A stretch of 64,000 bases of DNA from the NCBI GenBank assembly GCA_029961685.1, contig JARWKL010000008.1, forward strand, positions 22,663,981-22,727,980, read 5' to 3'. This document shows, in pieces, positions 1 through 13,400 of the stretch. Positions within the stretch are counted from its first letter, which is position 1. Every line of letters starts with the position of its first letter. The position numbers were made by a program, and so were the translations under genes. This DNA is from Aristolochia californica (Eukaryota; Streptophyta; Magnoliopsida; Piperales; Aristolochiaceae). Under the pieces are notes generated by a model, which was not told where the DNA came from, ran no database searches, and saw only the letters and a program-made list of their open reading frames with translations.

Positions 1-1452
1 TATAACGGCTATAATTTTTGTCAAAATAACTTATGGTTTGGGAGTCAACACTAAGTTAAAAACGCCTACCCCCCCCCCCCTCCTCCCCTGTTTCGATGAT
101 TGCAAAACCCAATATATAAAAAACTAAAAGAGTTTAGAATCCTTAAAAATCAAAAATACTTTATGGAATTATCTCTCTCAGCATTTGTGCCTTTCCATTT
201 TGGATGTTCAAATTTTTTTCAAATCCTAACTTGAGTTTTCACTCTCCCATTTTTTTGGTAAACAAAATTTTAAGGCTAATAGATCACAACAAATTGAAAA
301 TTTTAGAGTTTAGGTATGCAAAAATTTGAAAACTATAATAAATTTAAGTGAAGAAAATTATTTCATGCACTAAAAATGAACACCAAAGTTTTTTTATCCA
401 TGTTTGGGAAATTGCACTTGTACCACCCCTTATAGCTTGGTGGAATTTTATAAGAAAGAGATTTCTAATTGTTCCTAACATGTTTAAAATGTGGTAGATA
501 TGCATGCCAGAAACATGTTGAAGATGCAAATGACCTAATGATCCAAAAATATCAAGGACTTGAAAATTCTAAATTCTCAAGTTAACGTGCGGTGGGATAT
601 TTACTAGAGCCAAACAACCAACTTTTGCCTATTTTACAAAAAGTGGACCTAACAATCATGGATCATCATAAATGTTTTGATTGATTAATGATGTGTAATG
701 ACTATAATTTTTGTTAGAAATGACATATGGTTTAGGGTCAACACTCAGTCAAAAATACGTTGCCTCCCCTCTTCCGAAGATTGCAAAAATCAACATATAA
801 AAAACTAAAAGACTTTAATATCCTTAAAAATCACTTATATTTTTGGAATTATCTCTCTTAGTATTTGTACATTTCCATTTTGGATGTTCAATTTTTTTTC
901 AAATCCAAACTTGATTTTTCACCTTCCCATTCTTCTGGTAAGCAAAAAGAAAAGGCAAATAGATCACAAAAAAATGAAAATTTTTGATTTTATGTATACA
1001 AAATAATTTGAAAACTATTATTAATATAAGTGAAGAAAATAATTTCATGCACTAAAAATGAACACCAAAGTTTTGTTATCCATGTCTGGGAAATTCCACT
1101 AGCATAACCCCTAATAGCTTGGTGGAATTTTATAAGAAAGAGATTTCTAATTGATCCTAAGATGTTTTAAATGTGGTAGATAAGCAAGCCAGAACATGTT
1201 GAAGATACAAATGGCCTAATGATCCAAAAATCTCAAGGAGTAGAAAAAATTAAATTCTCAAGTTAACGTGTGGTGGGATATTTACCAGAGACAAACAACC
1301 CACTTTTTGCCAATTTTTTAAAAAGTAGACCTAACAATCATATATCATCGTAAATGTTTTGATCGATTAATGATGTATAACGGCTATAATTTTTGTCAAA
1401 AATAACTTATGGTTTGGTAGTCAACAGTAAGTTAAAAAGGCCTATCCCATCT

Positions 1453-1481
1453 CCCCCCCCCCCCCCCCCCCCCCCCCCCCC
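1453..1481. repeat. poly-C homopolymer, 29 nt
   Basis: An uninterrupted C run in the reverse-oriented array. It occupies the same monomer position that holds about 7 G in most forward monomers. It reads as a G-run on the satellite's forward strand. Confidence 0.9.
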
Positions 1482-2080
1482 TTTCCTTTCGATGATTGCA
1501 AAACCCAATATATAAAAAACTAAAAGAGTTTACAATCCTTAAAAATCATAGATACTTTTTGGAATTCTCTCCCTCAGCATTTGTGCATTTCCATTTTGGA
1601 TGTTCAATTTTTTTTCAAATCCAAACTTGAGTTTTCACTCTCCCACTTTTTTGGTAAACAAAAAGATAAGGCAAATAGATCACAACAAAATGAAAATTTT
1701 AGATTTTATGTATGAAAAAATTTAAAAACTAAAATAAATGTAAGTGAAGAAAATTATTTCATATACTAAAAATGAACACCAAAGTTTTGCTTTCCATGTT
1801 TGGGAAATATCACTAGTACCACCCCTAATAGCTTGGTGGAATTATAAAAGAAAGGGATTTCTAATTGATTCAAGGAGTAGAAAAACTTAAATTCTCAAGT
1901 TAATGTGTGCGATGGGATATTTACCAGAGCCAAACAACCTACTTTTTGCCTATTTTACAAAAAGCAGACCTAACAATCATAGATCATCATAAATGTTTTG
2001 ATTGATCAATGATGTGTAATGGCATTTCCATTTTGTTAGAAATGACTTATGGTTTGGGATTCAACACTATGTTAAAAATG

Positions 2081-2092
2081 CCCCCCCCCCGC

Positions 2093-2121
<29 letters not shown>
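2081..2121. repeat. poly-C homopolymer, about 40 nt with one G
   Basis: Ten C, a single G at 2091, then thirty C. It lies at the same monomer position as the other homopolymer expansions. Confidence 0.9.
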
Positions 2122-2123
<2 letters not shown>

Positions 2124-5100
2124 TTCCAACGATTGCAAAACCCAATATATAAAAAACTAAAAGAGTTTACTATCCTTAAAAATCACAGACACTTTTTGGA
2201 ATTATCTCTCTCAGCATTTGTGGATTTCCATTTTGGATGTTCAATTTATTTTCAAATTCAAACTTGAATTATCTCTCTCCCTTTTTTCTGGTAAATAAAA
2301 AGATAAGGCAAATAGATCACAGCAAAAAGAAAATTTTAGAGTTTATGTATGAAAAAAATTAAAAACTAAAATAAATGTAAGCGAAGAAAATGATTTCATG
2401 CACTAAAAATGAACACCAAAGTTTTGCTTTCCATGTTTGGGAAAAACCACCAGTATAACCCCTAATAGCACCGTGGAATTTTATAAGAAAGAGATTTCTA
2501 ACTGATCCTAATATGTTTTAAATGTGGTGGGTATGCATGCCAGAAACATGTTGAAGATGCAAATGACCTAATGATACAAAAATTTCGAGTAGAAAAACTT
2601 AAATTCTCTAGTTAACGTGCGATGGGATATTTACCAGAGCCAAACAACATACTTTTGCCTATTTTACAAAAAGCGGACCTAACAATCATGGATCATCGTA
2701 AATGTTTTGTTTTCACTCTCATTTTTTTGGTAAACAAAAAGATAAGGCAAATAGATCACAACAAAAGGAAAATTTTAGAGTTTATGTATGCAAAAAAATT
2801 GGAAAACTAAAATAAATGAAAGTGAAGAAAATTATTTCACGCACGAAAAATGAAAACCAATGTTTTTTTATCCATGTTTGGGAAATTCCACTAGTACAAC
2901 CCCTAATAGCTTGGTCGAATTTTATAAGAGACAGATTTCTAATTGATCCTAACATGTTTTAAATGTGGGGGATATGCATGCCAGAAACATGTTGAAGATG
3001 CAAATGACCTAATGATCCAAAAATTTCAAGGAGAAGAAAAAATTAAATTCTCAAGTTAACGTGCGGTTGGATATTTACCAGAGCCAAACAACCCACTTTT
3101 TGACTTTTTGACAACAAGCGGACCTAATAATCATAGATCATCGTAAATGTTTTGATCGATTAATGATGTGTAACGACTATAATTTTTGTTAGAAATGACA
3201 TATGGTTTGGGAGTCAACACTTAGTTAAAAAATCATGGCCCCCATCTTCCAATGATTGCAAAACACAATATATAAAAAACAAAAAAAGTTTACAATCCTT
3301 AAAAATCACAGATACTTTTTTGAATTATCTCTCTCAGCATTTGAGCATTTCTATTTTGGATGTTCAATTTTTTTTCAAATCCATAATTGAGTTTTCACTC
3401 TCCCATTTTTCTGGTAAACTAAAAGATAAGGTAAATAGATTTGAAAACTATTAAAATGTAAGTGAAGAAAATTGTTTCATGCACTAAAAGTGAACGCCAA
3501 AGTTTTGTTATCCATGTTTGGGAAAATCCACTAGTACAACGCCTAATAGCTTGGTGGAATTTTATAAGAAATAGATTTCTAATTTATCCTAACATGTTTT
3601 AAATGTGGTGGGTATGAATTCTAGAAACATGTTGAAGATGCAAATGACCTAATGATCCAAAAAATTCAAGGTGTAGAAAAAATGAAATTCTCAAGTTAAC
3701 GTGCGGTGGGATATTAATTGAAGGCAAACAACCCACTTTTTGCCTATTTTACAAAAAGCAGACCTAACAATCGTAGATCTTCATAAATGTTTTGATCGAT
3801 TAATGATGTGCAAAGGCTAAAATAGTTTAAAAAACTAAAAGAGTTTACAGTCCTTCAAAATCACAAATACTTTTTTGAATTGTCTCTCTCTGCATTTGTG
3901 CATTTCCATTTTTGATGCTCAATTTTTTTTCAAATCCAAACTTGAGTTTTCACTCTCCCATTTTTTAGGTAAACACAAAGATAAGGCAAATAGATCACAA
4001 CAAAATGAAAATTTTAGAGTTTATGTATGCAAAAAAATTTGAAAACTATAATAAATGTAAGTGAAGAAAATTATTTCACGCTCTAAAAATGAACACCAAA
4101 GTTTTTTTATCCATGTTTTTGAAATTCCACTAGAACAACCCCTAATAGCTAGGTGGAATTTTATACGAAAGAGATTTCTAATTGATCCTAACATGTTTTA
4201 AATGTCGTGGATATGTATGCCAGAAACATGTTGAAGATGCAAATGACCTAATGATCCAAAAATTTCGAGTAGAAAAAATTAAATTCTCAATTTAACATGC
4301 GGTGGGATATTTACAAGAGCCAAACAACCCACTTTTTGCCTATTTTACGAAAAGCAGACCTAACAAGCATAGATTATCATAAATATTTTTCTCGATTAAT
4401 GATGTGTAACGACTATGATTTTAATTAGAAATGACTTATTGTTTGGGAGTCAACATTCATTCAAAAATGAATCTCCCCCCCTTATCTGAGGATTGCGAAA
4501 CCTAATATATAAATAACTAAAAGAGTTTCCAATCCTTAAAAATCACAGATACTTTCTGAAGTATCTCTCTCAGTATTTGTGCATTTCTATTTTGGTTGAT
4601 CAATTTTTTTTCAAATCCAAACTTGAATTTTTACTCTCCCATTTTTCTCGTAAACAAAAAGATAAAGAAAATAGATCACAAAAAATGGAAATTTTAGAGT
4701 TTATGTATCCAAAAAATTACAAACTATTATAAATGTAAGTGAAGAACAGTACTTCACGCACTAAAAATAAACACCAAAGTTTTGTTATCCATGATTGGGA
4801 AATTCCACTAGTGCAACCCCTAATAGCTTGGTCGAATTTATAAGAAAGAGATTTCTAATTGATCCTAACATGTTTTAAATATGGATATGCGTCCGTGAAA
4901 CATGTTGAAGATGCAAAGGACCTAATGATCCAAAAATTTCATGGAGAAGAAAAAATTAAATTCTCAAGTGAAAGTGTTGTGGGATATTTACCAGAGTCGA
5001 ACAACCCACTTTTTGCCAAGTTTACAAAAAGCGGACCTAACAATCATAGATCATCGTAAATGTTTTGATTGATTAATGATATGTAATGGCTATAATTTTT

Positions 5101-6186
5101 GTTAGAAATGACTTTTGGTTTGGGATTCAACACTCAGTTAAAAATGTCTCGCACCCCATTTTTCGATGATTGGAAAACCAAATATATAGAAAATTAAAAG
5201 AGTATAAAATCCTTAAAAATCATAGATACTTTTTGGAATTATCTCCCTCAGCATTTGTGCATTTCCATTTTGGATGTTCAATTTTTTTTCAAATCCAAAC
5301 TTGAGTTTTTACTCTCCTATTTTTCTCGTAAACAAAAAGATAAGGCAAATAGCTCACAACAAGATCAAAATTTTGAGAGTTTAAGTATGAAAAATATTGA
5401 AAACTATAATAAATGTAAGGGAAGAAAATTATTTCACACACTACAAATGAACACCAAAGTTTTGTTATCCATGTTTGGGAAATTCCACTAGTACAACCCC
5501 TAATTGCTTGGTGGAATTTTATAAGAAAAAAATTTATAATTGATCCTTACATGTTTTAAATATGGATATACATGCCTGAAACATTTTGAAGATGCAAATG
5601 ACCTAATGATATAAAAATTTCCAGGACTAGAAAAAATTAAATTCTCAAGTTTGTGGTGGGATATTTACCAGAGCCAAACAACCCACTTTTTGCATATTTT
5701 ACAAAAATGCGAACCTAACAATCATAGATCATAGTAAATGTTTTGATCGATTAATGATGTGTAACAGCTATAATTTTTATAAGAAATGACTTATGGTTTG
5801 GGAGTCAACACTCATTTAAAAATGCCACCCTCCCCCCCCCCCCTTTTTTTTTCCGTTGATAGAAAAACCTAATATATAAAAAACTAAAAGAGTTTGCAAT
5901 CCATAAAAATCATAGATACATTTTTGAATTATTTCTCTCAGCATTTGTGCATTTCCATTTTGGATGTTCAATTTTTTTTCAAATCCAAACTTGAGTTTTC
6001 ACTCTCCTATTTTTCTTGTAAACATAAAGATAAGGCAAATACATCACAACAAAATGAAAATTTAAGAGTTCAATTATGCAAAAAATTGAAAAATATCATA
6101 AATGTAAGTGATGAAAATTATTTCATGACTAAAAATGAACACCAAAGTTTTGTTGTCCATGTTTTGGAAATTCCACTAGTACAACC

Positions 6187-6326
6187 GTTTTGTGGTATCT
6201 TCACCATACCAAGATTCTTGCTTTGCTAAGAAATGGGTCACGGTTTTCCATCAAACATGAAAGGTCTTGGGGACGATTACAAGATTTGGTATCGGGTTTC
6301 ATCACGGGTTGACATGGTTAGTATCA
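6187..6326 (+). mobile_element. Truncated A-type LTR 3' end at satellite orientation switch
   Basis: This 140-bp piece matches the 3' (R/U5) end of the A-type LTR, shown complete at 58214-58964. Shared blocks include CTTCACCATACCAAG, AGGTCTTGGGGACGATTAC and TTTGGTATCGGGTTTCATCA, and it stops at the LTR terminus GTATCA. The satellite is reverse on its left, ending at the CTAGTACAACC segment, and forward on its right, beginning TCCATATTTAGAAC. There is no target duplication, so this is a recombination remnant rather than a simple insertion. Confidence 0.9.
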
Positions 6327-7422
6327 TCCATATTTAGAACATGTAAGTATCAATTAGAAATCTCTTTCTTCTAAAATTCCAAGATATTAGGGGCTGTACT
6401 AGTGGAATATCCCAAACATGGATAACAAAAATTTGGTAGTAATTTTTAGTGGGTGAAAAAAAATTCTCTAGTTACATTTATAGTAGTTTTCAATCTTTTT
6501 TCATCCATTGACTCTAAAATTTTCAGTTTGTTGTGATCTATTTGCCTTATCTCTTGTTTAGGAGAAAAAAGAGAGAGTAAAAACTCAAATTTGGATTTGA
6601 AAAAAAAATTGAACATCCAAAATGGAAATGCACAAATGTTGAGAGAGATAATTTCAAAAAGTATCTGTGATTTTTAAGGATTGTAAACTCTTTTAGTTTT
6701 TTATATATTAGGTTTTGCAATCATCGAAAAAGGGGGCGAGGGATTTTTAACTGAGTGTTGACTCCCAAACCATAAGTCATTTCTAACAAAAATTATAGCC
6801 ATTATGCATCATTAATCGATCAAAACCTTTACAATGATCTATTATTGTTAGGTTTGCTTTATGTAAATGGGCAAAAAGTGGGTTGTTTGACTCGGGTGAA
6901 TATCCCATTAACATGAGAATTTAATTTTTTATATTCCTTAAAATTTTTGGATCATTAGGTCATTTGCATCGTCAACATGTTTCAGCCTTGCATATCCATA
7001 TTTAAAACATGTTCGTATCAATTAGAAATCTCTTTCTTATAAAATTCCAAGCTATTCGGGGTTGTACTAGTGGAATTGTCCAAACATTGATAACAAAACT
7101 TTGGTAATTTTTAGTGGGTGAAAAAAATTTCTTCACTTACATTTATAATAGTTTTCAACTTTTTACATACACTCTAAAATTTTCATTTTGTTGTGATCTA
7201 TTTGCCTTATCTCTTTGTTTACGAGAAAAAAGGGAAAGTGAAAACTCAAGTTTGGATTTGAAAAAAAATTGAACATCCAAAATGAAAATGCACATATGCT
7301 GAGAGAGATAATTCCATCAAGTATCTGTGATTTTTAAGGATTGTAAACTCTTTAATTTTTTTATGTATTAGGTTTTGCAATCATCGAAAAAGGGCGGGAC
7401 GAGGGATTTTTAGCTGAGTGTT

Positions 7423-10400
7423 GACTCCCAAACCATAAGTCATTTCTAACAAAAAGTATAGCCATTACGCATCATTAATCGATCAAAACCTTTATGATGA
7501 TCTATGATTGTTAGGTCTGCTTTTTGTAAATGTGCAAAAATTGGGTTGTTTGGCTTGGGTGAATATCCCACTGCACGTTTACATGAGAATTTAATTTTTT
7601 CAACTCCTTGAAATTTTTTGGTCATTAGGTCATTTGCATCTTCAACATGTTTTTGGCATGCGTATCCATATTTAAAACATGTGAGGATCAATTAGAAATC
7701 ACTTTCTTATAAAATTCCAAGCTATTAGGTGTTGTGCTAGTGGAATTTCCCAAACATGGATAACTAAAACTTTGGCGTTTATTTTTAGAGCGTGAAATAA
7801 TTTTCGTCACTTACATTTATTATAGTTTTCATTTTTTGCATACATAAATTCTAAAATTTTCATTTTGTTGTGATATATTTGGCATATCTTTTTGTTAAAG
7901 AGAAAAAAGGAAGAGTGAAAACTAGTGTTTGGATTTGAAAAAAAATTGAACATCCAAAATGGAAATACACAAATGCTAAGAGAGATAATTCCAAAAATTA
8001 TCTATGATTTAAAAGGATTTTAAACTCTTTTAGTTTTTTGATATATTAGGTTTTGAAATCATCGGAAAAGGGGGGGCTAGGCATTTTTAACTGAGTGTTG
8101 ACTCCCAAACCATAAGTAATTTCTAACAAAAATTATAACCATTACACATAATTAATTGATCAAAACCTTTATGATGATCTATGATTTTTAGGTCCGCTTC
8201 TAGTAAATAGGGAAAAAGTGGGTTGTTTGGGTCTGGTAAATATCCCACCGCACGTTAACTTGAGAATTTAGTTTTTTCTACTCCTTGAAATTTTGGATCA
8301 TTAGGTCATTTGCATCTTCAACATGTTTCAAGCATGCATAGCCATATTTTAAACATGTTAAGATCAATTAGAAATACTTTCTTATCAAATTCCACCAAGC
8401 TATTAGGGGTTGTACTAGTGGAATTTCCCAAACATGGATAACTAAAACTTTGGTGTTCATTTTTACAGCGTGAAATAATTTTCTTCACTTACATTTATTA
8501 TATTTTTCATTTTTTTGCATACATAAACTCTAAAATTTTCATTTTGTTGTGATATATTTGGCATATCTTTTTGTTAACGAGAAAAAAGGAAGAGTGAAAA
8601 CTCAAGTTTGGATTTGAAAAAAAATTGAACATCCAAACTGGAAATACACAAATGCTGAGAGAGACAATTACAAAAATTATCTGTGATTTAAAAGAATTGT
8701 AAACTCTTTAAGTTTTTTTACATATTAGGTTTTGCAATCATCGAAAAAGGGGGGGCTAGGCATTTTTAACTGAGTGTTGACTCCCAAACAAAAGTAATTT
8801 ATAACAAAAATTATAACCATTACACATAATTAATTGATAAAAACCTTTATGATGATCTATGATTGTTAGGTCCGCTTTTTGTAAATAGGGAAAAAGTGGG
8901 TAGTTTGGGTCAGGTAAATATCCCACCGCATGTTAACTTGATAATTTAGTTTTTTCTACTCCTTGAAATTTTGGATCATTAGGTCATTTGCATCTTCAAC
9001 AAGTTTCAGGCATGCATAGCCATATTTTAAACATGTTAAAATCAATTAGAAATACTTTCTTATCAAATTCCACCTAGCTATTAGGGGTTGTACTAGTGGA
9101 ATTTCCCAAACATGGATAACTAAAACTTTGGTGTTCATTTTTAGAGCGTGAAATAATTTTCTTCACTTACATTTATTATATTTTTCATTTTTTTGCATAC
9201 ATAAACTCTAAAATTTTCATTTTGTTGTGATATATTTGGCATATCTTTTTGTTAACGAGAAAAAAGGAAGAGTGAAAACTCAAGTTTGGATTTGAAAAAA
9301 AATTGAACATCCAAAATGGAAATACACAAATGCTGAGAGAGATAATTCCAAAAATTATTTGTGATTTAAAAGGATTGTAAACTCTTTTACTTTTTTTATA
9401 TATTAGGTTTTGCAATCATCGAAAAAGGGGGGGCTAGGCATTTTTAACTGAATGCTGACTCCCAAACCATAAGTAATTTCTAACAAAAATTATAACCAAT
9501 ACACGTAATTAATTGATCAAAATCTTTATGATGATCTATGATTGTTAGGTCCGCTTTTGGTAAATAGGGAAAAGGTGGGTTGTTTGGGTCTGGTAAATAT
9601 CCCACCGCACGTTAACACAAGAATTTAATTTTTTCTACTCGAAATTTTGGATCATTAGGTCATTTGCATCTTCAACATGTTTCAGGCATGCATCCCAATA
9701 TTTTAAACATGTTAAGATCAATTAGAAATACTTTCCTATCAAATTCCACCAAGCTATTAGGGGTTGTACTAGTAGAATTTCCCAAACATGGATAATTAAA
9801 ACTTTGGTGTTCATTTTTAGTGTGTGAAATAATTTTCTTCACTAACATTTATTATAGTTTTTAATTTTTTGCATTCATATACTTTAAAATTTTCTTTTTG
9901 TTGTGATCTATTTGCCTTATCTTTTGGTTTAGGAGAAAAAAAGGAAGAGTGAAAACTCAAGTTTGAATTTGAAAAAATATTGAACATCCAAAATGGAAAT
10001 ACACAAATGCTGAGAGAGATAATTCCAAGAGTTATCTGTTCTTTAAAAGGATTGTAAACTTGTAGTTTTTTTATATATTAGGTTTTGCAATCATCGAAAA
10101 AGGGAGGGCTAGGCATTTTTAACTGAGTGTTGACTCCCAAACCATAAGTAATTTCTAACAAAAATTATAACCGTTAAACATAATTAATTGATCAAAACCT
10201 TTATGATGATCTATGAGAATTTAGTTTTTTCTTCTCCTTGAAATTTGGATCATTAGGTCATTTGCATCGTCAACATGTTTCAGGCATGCATAACTATATT
10301 TTAAACATGTTAAGATCAATTAGAAATACTTTCTTATCAAATTCCACCAAGCTATTAGGGGTTGTACTAGTGGAATTTCCCAAACATGGATAACTAAAAC

Positions 10401-13400
10401 TTTGGTGTTCATTTTTAGAGCGTGAAATAATTTTCTTCACTTACATTTATTATAGTTTTCATTTTTTTGCATACATAAACTCTAAAATTTTCATTTTGTT
10501 GTGATATATTTGGCATATCTTTTTGTTAACGAGAAAAAAGGAAGAGTGAAAATACAAGTTTGGATTTGAAAAAAAATTGAACATCCAAAATGGAAATACA
10601 CAAATGCTGAGAGAGATAATTCCAAAAATTATTTGTGATTTAAAAGGATTGTAAACTCTTTTACTTTTTTTATATATTAGGTTTTGCAATCATCGAAAAA
10701 GGGGGGGCTAGGCATTTTTAACTAAATGTTCACTCCCAAACCATAAGTAATTTCTAACAAAAATTATAACCGATACACATAATTAATTGATCAAAATCAT
10801 TATGATGATCTATGATTGTTAGGTCCGCTTTTGGTAAATAGGGAAAAGGTGGGTTGTTTGGGTCTGGTAAATATCCCACCGCACGTTAAGACAAGAATTT
10901 AATTTTTTCTACTTGAAATTTTGGATCATTAGGTCATTTGCATCTTCAACATGTTTCAGGCATGCATCCCAATATTTTAAACATGTTAAGATCAATTAGA
11001 AATACTTTCCTATCAAATTCCACCAAGCTATTAGGGGTTGTACTAGTAGAATTTCCCAAACATGGATAACTAAAACTTTGGTGTTCATTTTTAGTGTGTG
11101 AAATAATTTTCTTCACTAACATTTATTATAGTTTTTAATTTTTTGCATTCATATACTTTAAAATTTTATGTTTGTTGTGATCTATTTGCCTTATCTTTTG
11201 GTTTAGGAGAAAAAAAGGAAGAGTGAAAACTCAAGTTTGAATTTGAAAAAATATTAAACATCCAAAATGGAAATACACAAATGCTGAGAGAGATAATTCC
11301 AAAAGTTATCTATTATTTAAAGGATTGTAAACTTGCAGTTTTTTTATATATTAGGTTTTGCAATCATCGAAAAAGGAAGGGCTAGGCATTTTTAACTGAG
11401 TGTTGACTCCCAAACCATAAGTAATTTCTAACAAAAATTATAATCGTTACACATAATTAATTGATCAAAACCTTTATGATGATCTATGATTGTTAGGTCC
11501 GCTTTTCGTAGATAGGGAAAAGTAGGTTGTTTGGGTCTATTAAATATCCCACCGCACGTTAACTTGAGAATTTAGTTTTTTCTTCTCCTTGAAATTTGGA
11601 TCATTAGGTCATTTGCATCGTCAACATGTTTCAGGCATGCATAGCTATATTTTAAACATGTTAAGATCAATTAGAAATACTTTCTTATCAAATTCCACCA
11701 AGATATTAGGGGTTGTACTAGTGGAATTTCCCAAACATGGATAACTAAAACTTTGGTGTTCATTTTTAGAGCGTGAAATAATTTTCTTCACTTACATTTA
11801 TTATAGTTTTCATTTTTTTGTATAAATAAACTCTGAAATTTTCATTTTGTTGCGATATATTTGGCATATCTTTTTGTTAACGAGAAAAAAGGAAGAGTGA
11901 AAACTCAAGTTTGGATTTGAAAAAAAATCGAACATCCAAAATGGAAATACACAAATGCTGAGAGAGATAATTTCAAAAATTATCTGTGATTTAAAAGGAT
12001 TGTAAACTCTTTTACTTTTTTTATATATTAGGTTTTGCAATCATCGAAAAAGGGGGGGCTAGGCTTTTTTAACTAAGTGTTGACTCCCAAACCATAAGTC
12101 ATTTCTAACAAAAAAGTATAGCCATTACGCATCATTAATCGATCAAAAACTTTATGATGATCTATGGTTGTTAGGTCTGCTTTTTGTAAATGTGCAAAAA
12201 TTGGGTTGTTTGGCTCAGGTGAATATCCCACTGCACGTTAACATGAGAATTTAATTTTTTCAACTCTTTGAAATTTTTTGGCCTTTAGGTCATTTGTATC
12301 TTCAACATGTTTCTGGCATGCGTATCCATATTTAAAACATGTGAGGATCAATTAGAAATCTATTTCTTATAAAATTCCAAGCTATTAGGTGTTGTGTAGT
12401 GGAATTTCCCAAACATGGATACTAAAACTTTGGTGTTCATTTATAGAGCATGAAATAATATTCACTTACATTTATTATAGTTTTCCTTTTTGCATACATA
12501 AACTCTAAAATTTTCATTTTGTTGTGATATAATTGGCATATCTTTTTGTTAAAGAGAAAAAAGGATGAGTGAAAACTAGTGTTTGGATTTGCAAAAAAAA
12601 TTGAACATCCAAAATGGAAATACACAAATGCTGAGAGAGATAATTCCAAAAATTATCTGTGATTTAAAAGGATTGTAAACTCTTTTAGTTTTTTTATATA
12701 TTAGGTTTTGAAATCATCGAAAAAGGGGGGGGCTAGGCATTTTTAACTGAGTGTTGACTCCCAAACCATAAGTAATTTCTAACAAAAATTATAACCATTA
12801 CACATAATTAATTGATCAAAACATTTATGATGATCTATGATTGTTAGGTCCGCTTCTCGTAAATAGGGAAAAAGTGGGTTGTTTGGGTCTGGTAAATATC
12901 CCACAGCACGTTAACTTGAGTATTTAGGTTTTTCTACTCCTTGAAATTTTGGATCATTAGGTCATTTGCATCTTCAACATGTTTCAGGCTTGCATAGCCA
13001 TATTTTAAACATGTTAAGGTCAATTAGAAGTACTTTCTTATCAAATTCCACCAAGCTATTAGGGGTTGTACTAGTGGAATTTCCCAAACATGGATAACTA
13101 AAACTTTGGTGTTCATTTTTAGAGCGTGAAATAATTTTCTTCACTTACATTTATTATAGTTTTCATTTTTTTGCATACATAAACTCTAAAATTTTCATTT
13201 TGTGGTGATATATTTGGCATATCTTTTTATTAACGAGAAAGAAGGAAGAGTGAAAACTCAAGTTGGATTTGAAAAAAAATTGAACATCCAAAATGGATAT
13301 ACACAAATGCTGAGAGAGACAATTACAAAAATTATCTGTGATTTAAAAGGATTGTAAACTCTTTTACTTTTTTTATATATTAGGTTTTGCAATCATCGAA

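Larger units (their letters stand above)
1..6186 (-). repeat. 678-bp satellite array, reverse orientation
   Basis: Tandem copies of an AT-rich satellite in the orientation opposite to the rest of the window. The landmark GGTTTGGGAGTC (or a close variant) falls near 35, 729, 1411, 2051, 3204, 4440, 5117 and 5795, so full monomers are about 677-694 bp. Larger steps reflect internally deleted monomers: one junction near 2709 joins the AAATGTTTTG segment to TTTTCACTCTC, another lies near 3440, and a third near 3820 removes the landmark itself. Poly-C tracts occur at the fixed monomer position. No gene is visible; short ORFs are different frames of the same repeat. Confidence 0.95.

Noticed and set aside
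1..6186. CRISPR-like array of repeats and spacers
   Set aside because: The repeat is a 678-bp satellite with no short direct repeat and no unique spacers, in an apparent plant genome.
9185..9415. Recurrent 62-92-codon ORFs on the minus strand (MCISILDVQFFFKSK and MQNLIYKK types) and on the plus strand (MLGSIRNLFLIKF type), seen in dozens of monomers
   Set aside because: They are different frames of the same satellite segment, on both strands, interrupted in many copies, with no start context or domain. Recurrence reflects the tandem repeat, not selection on protein.
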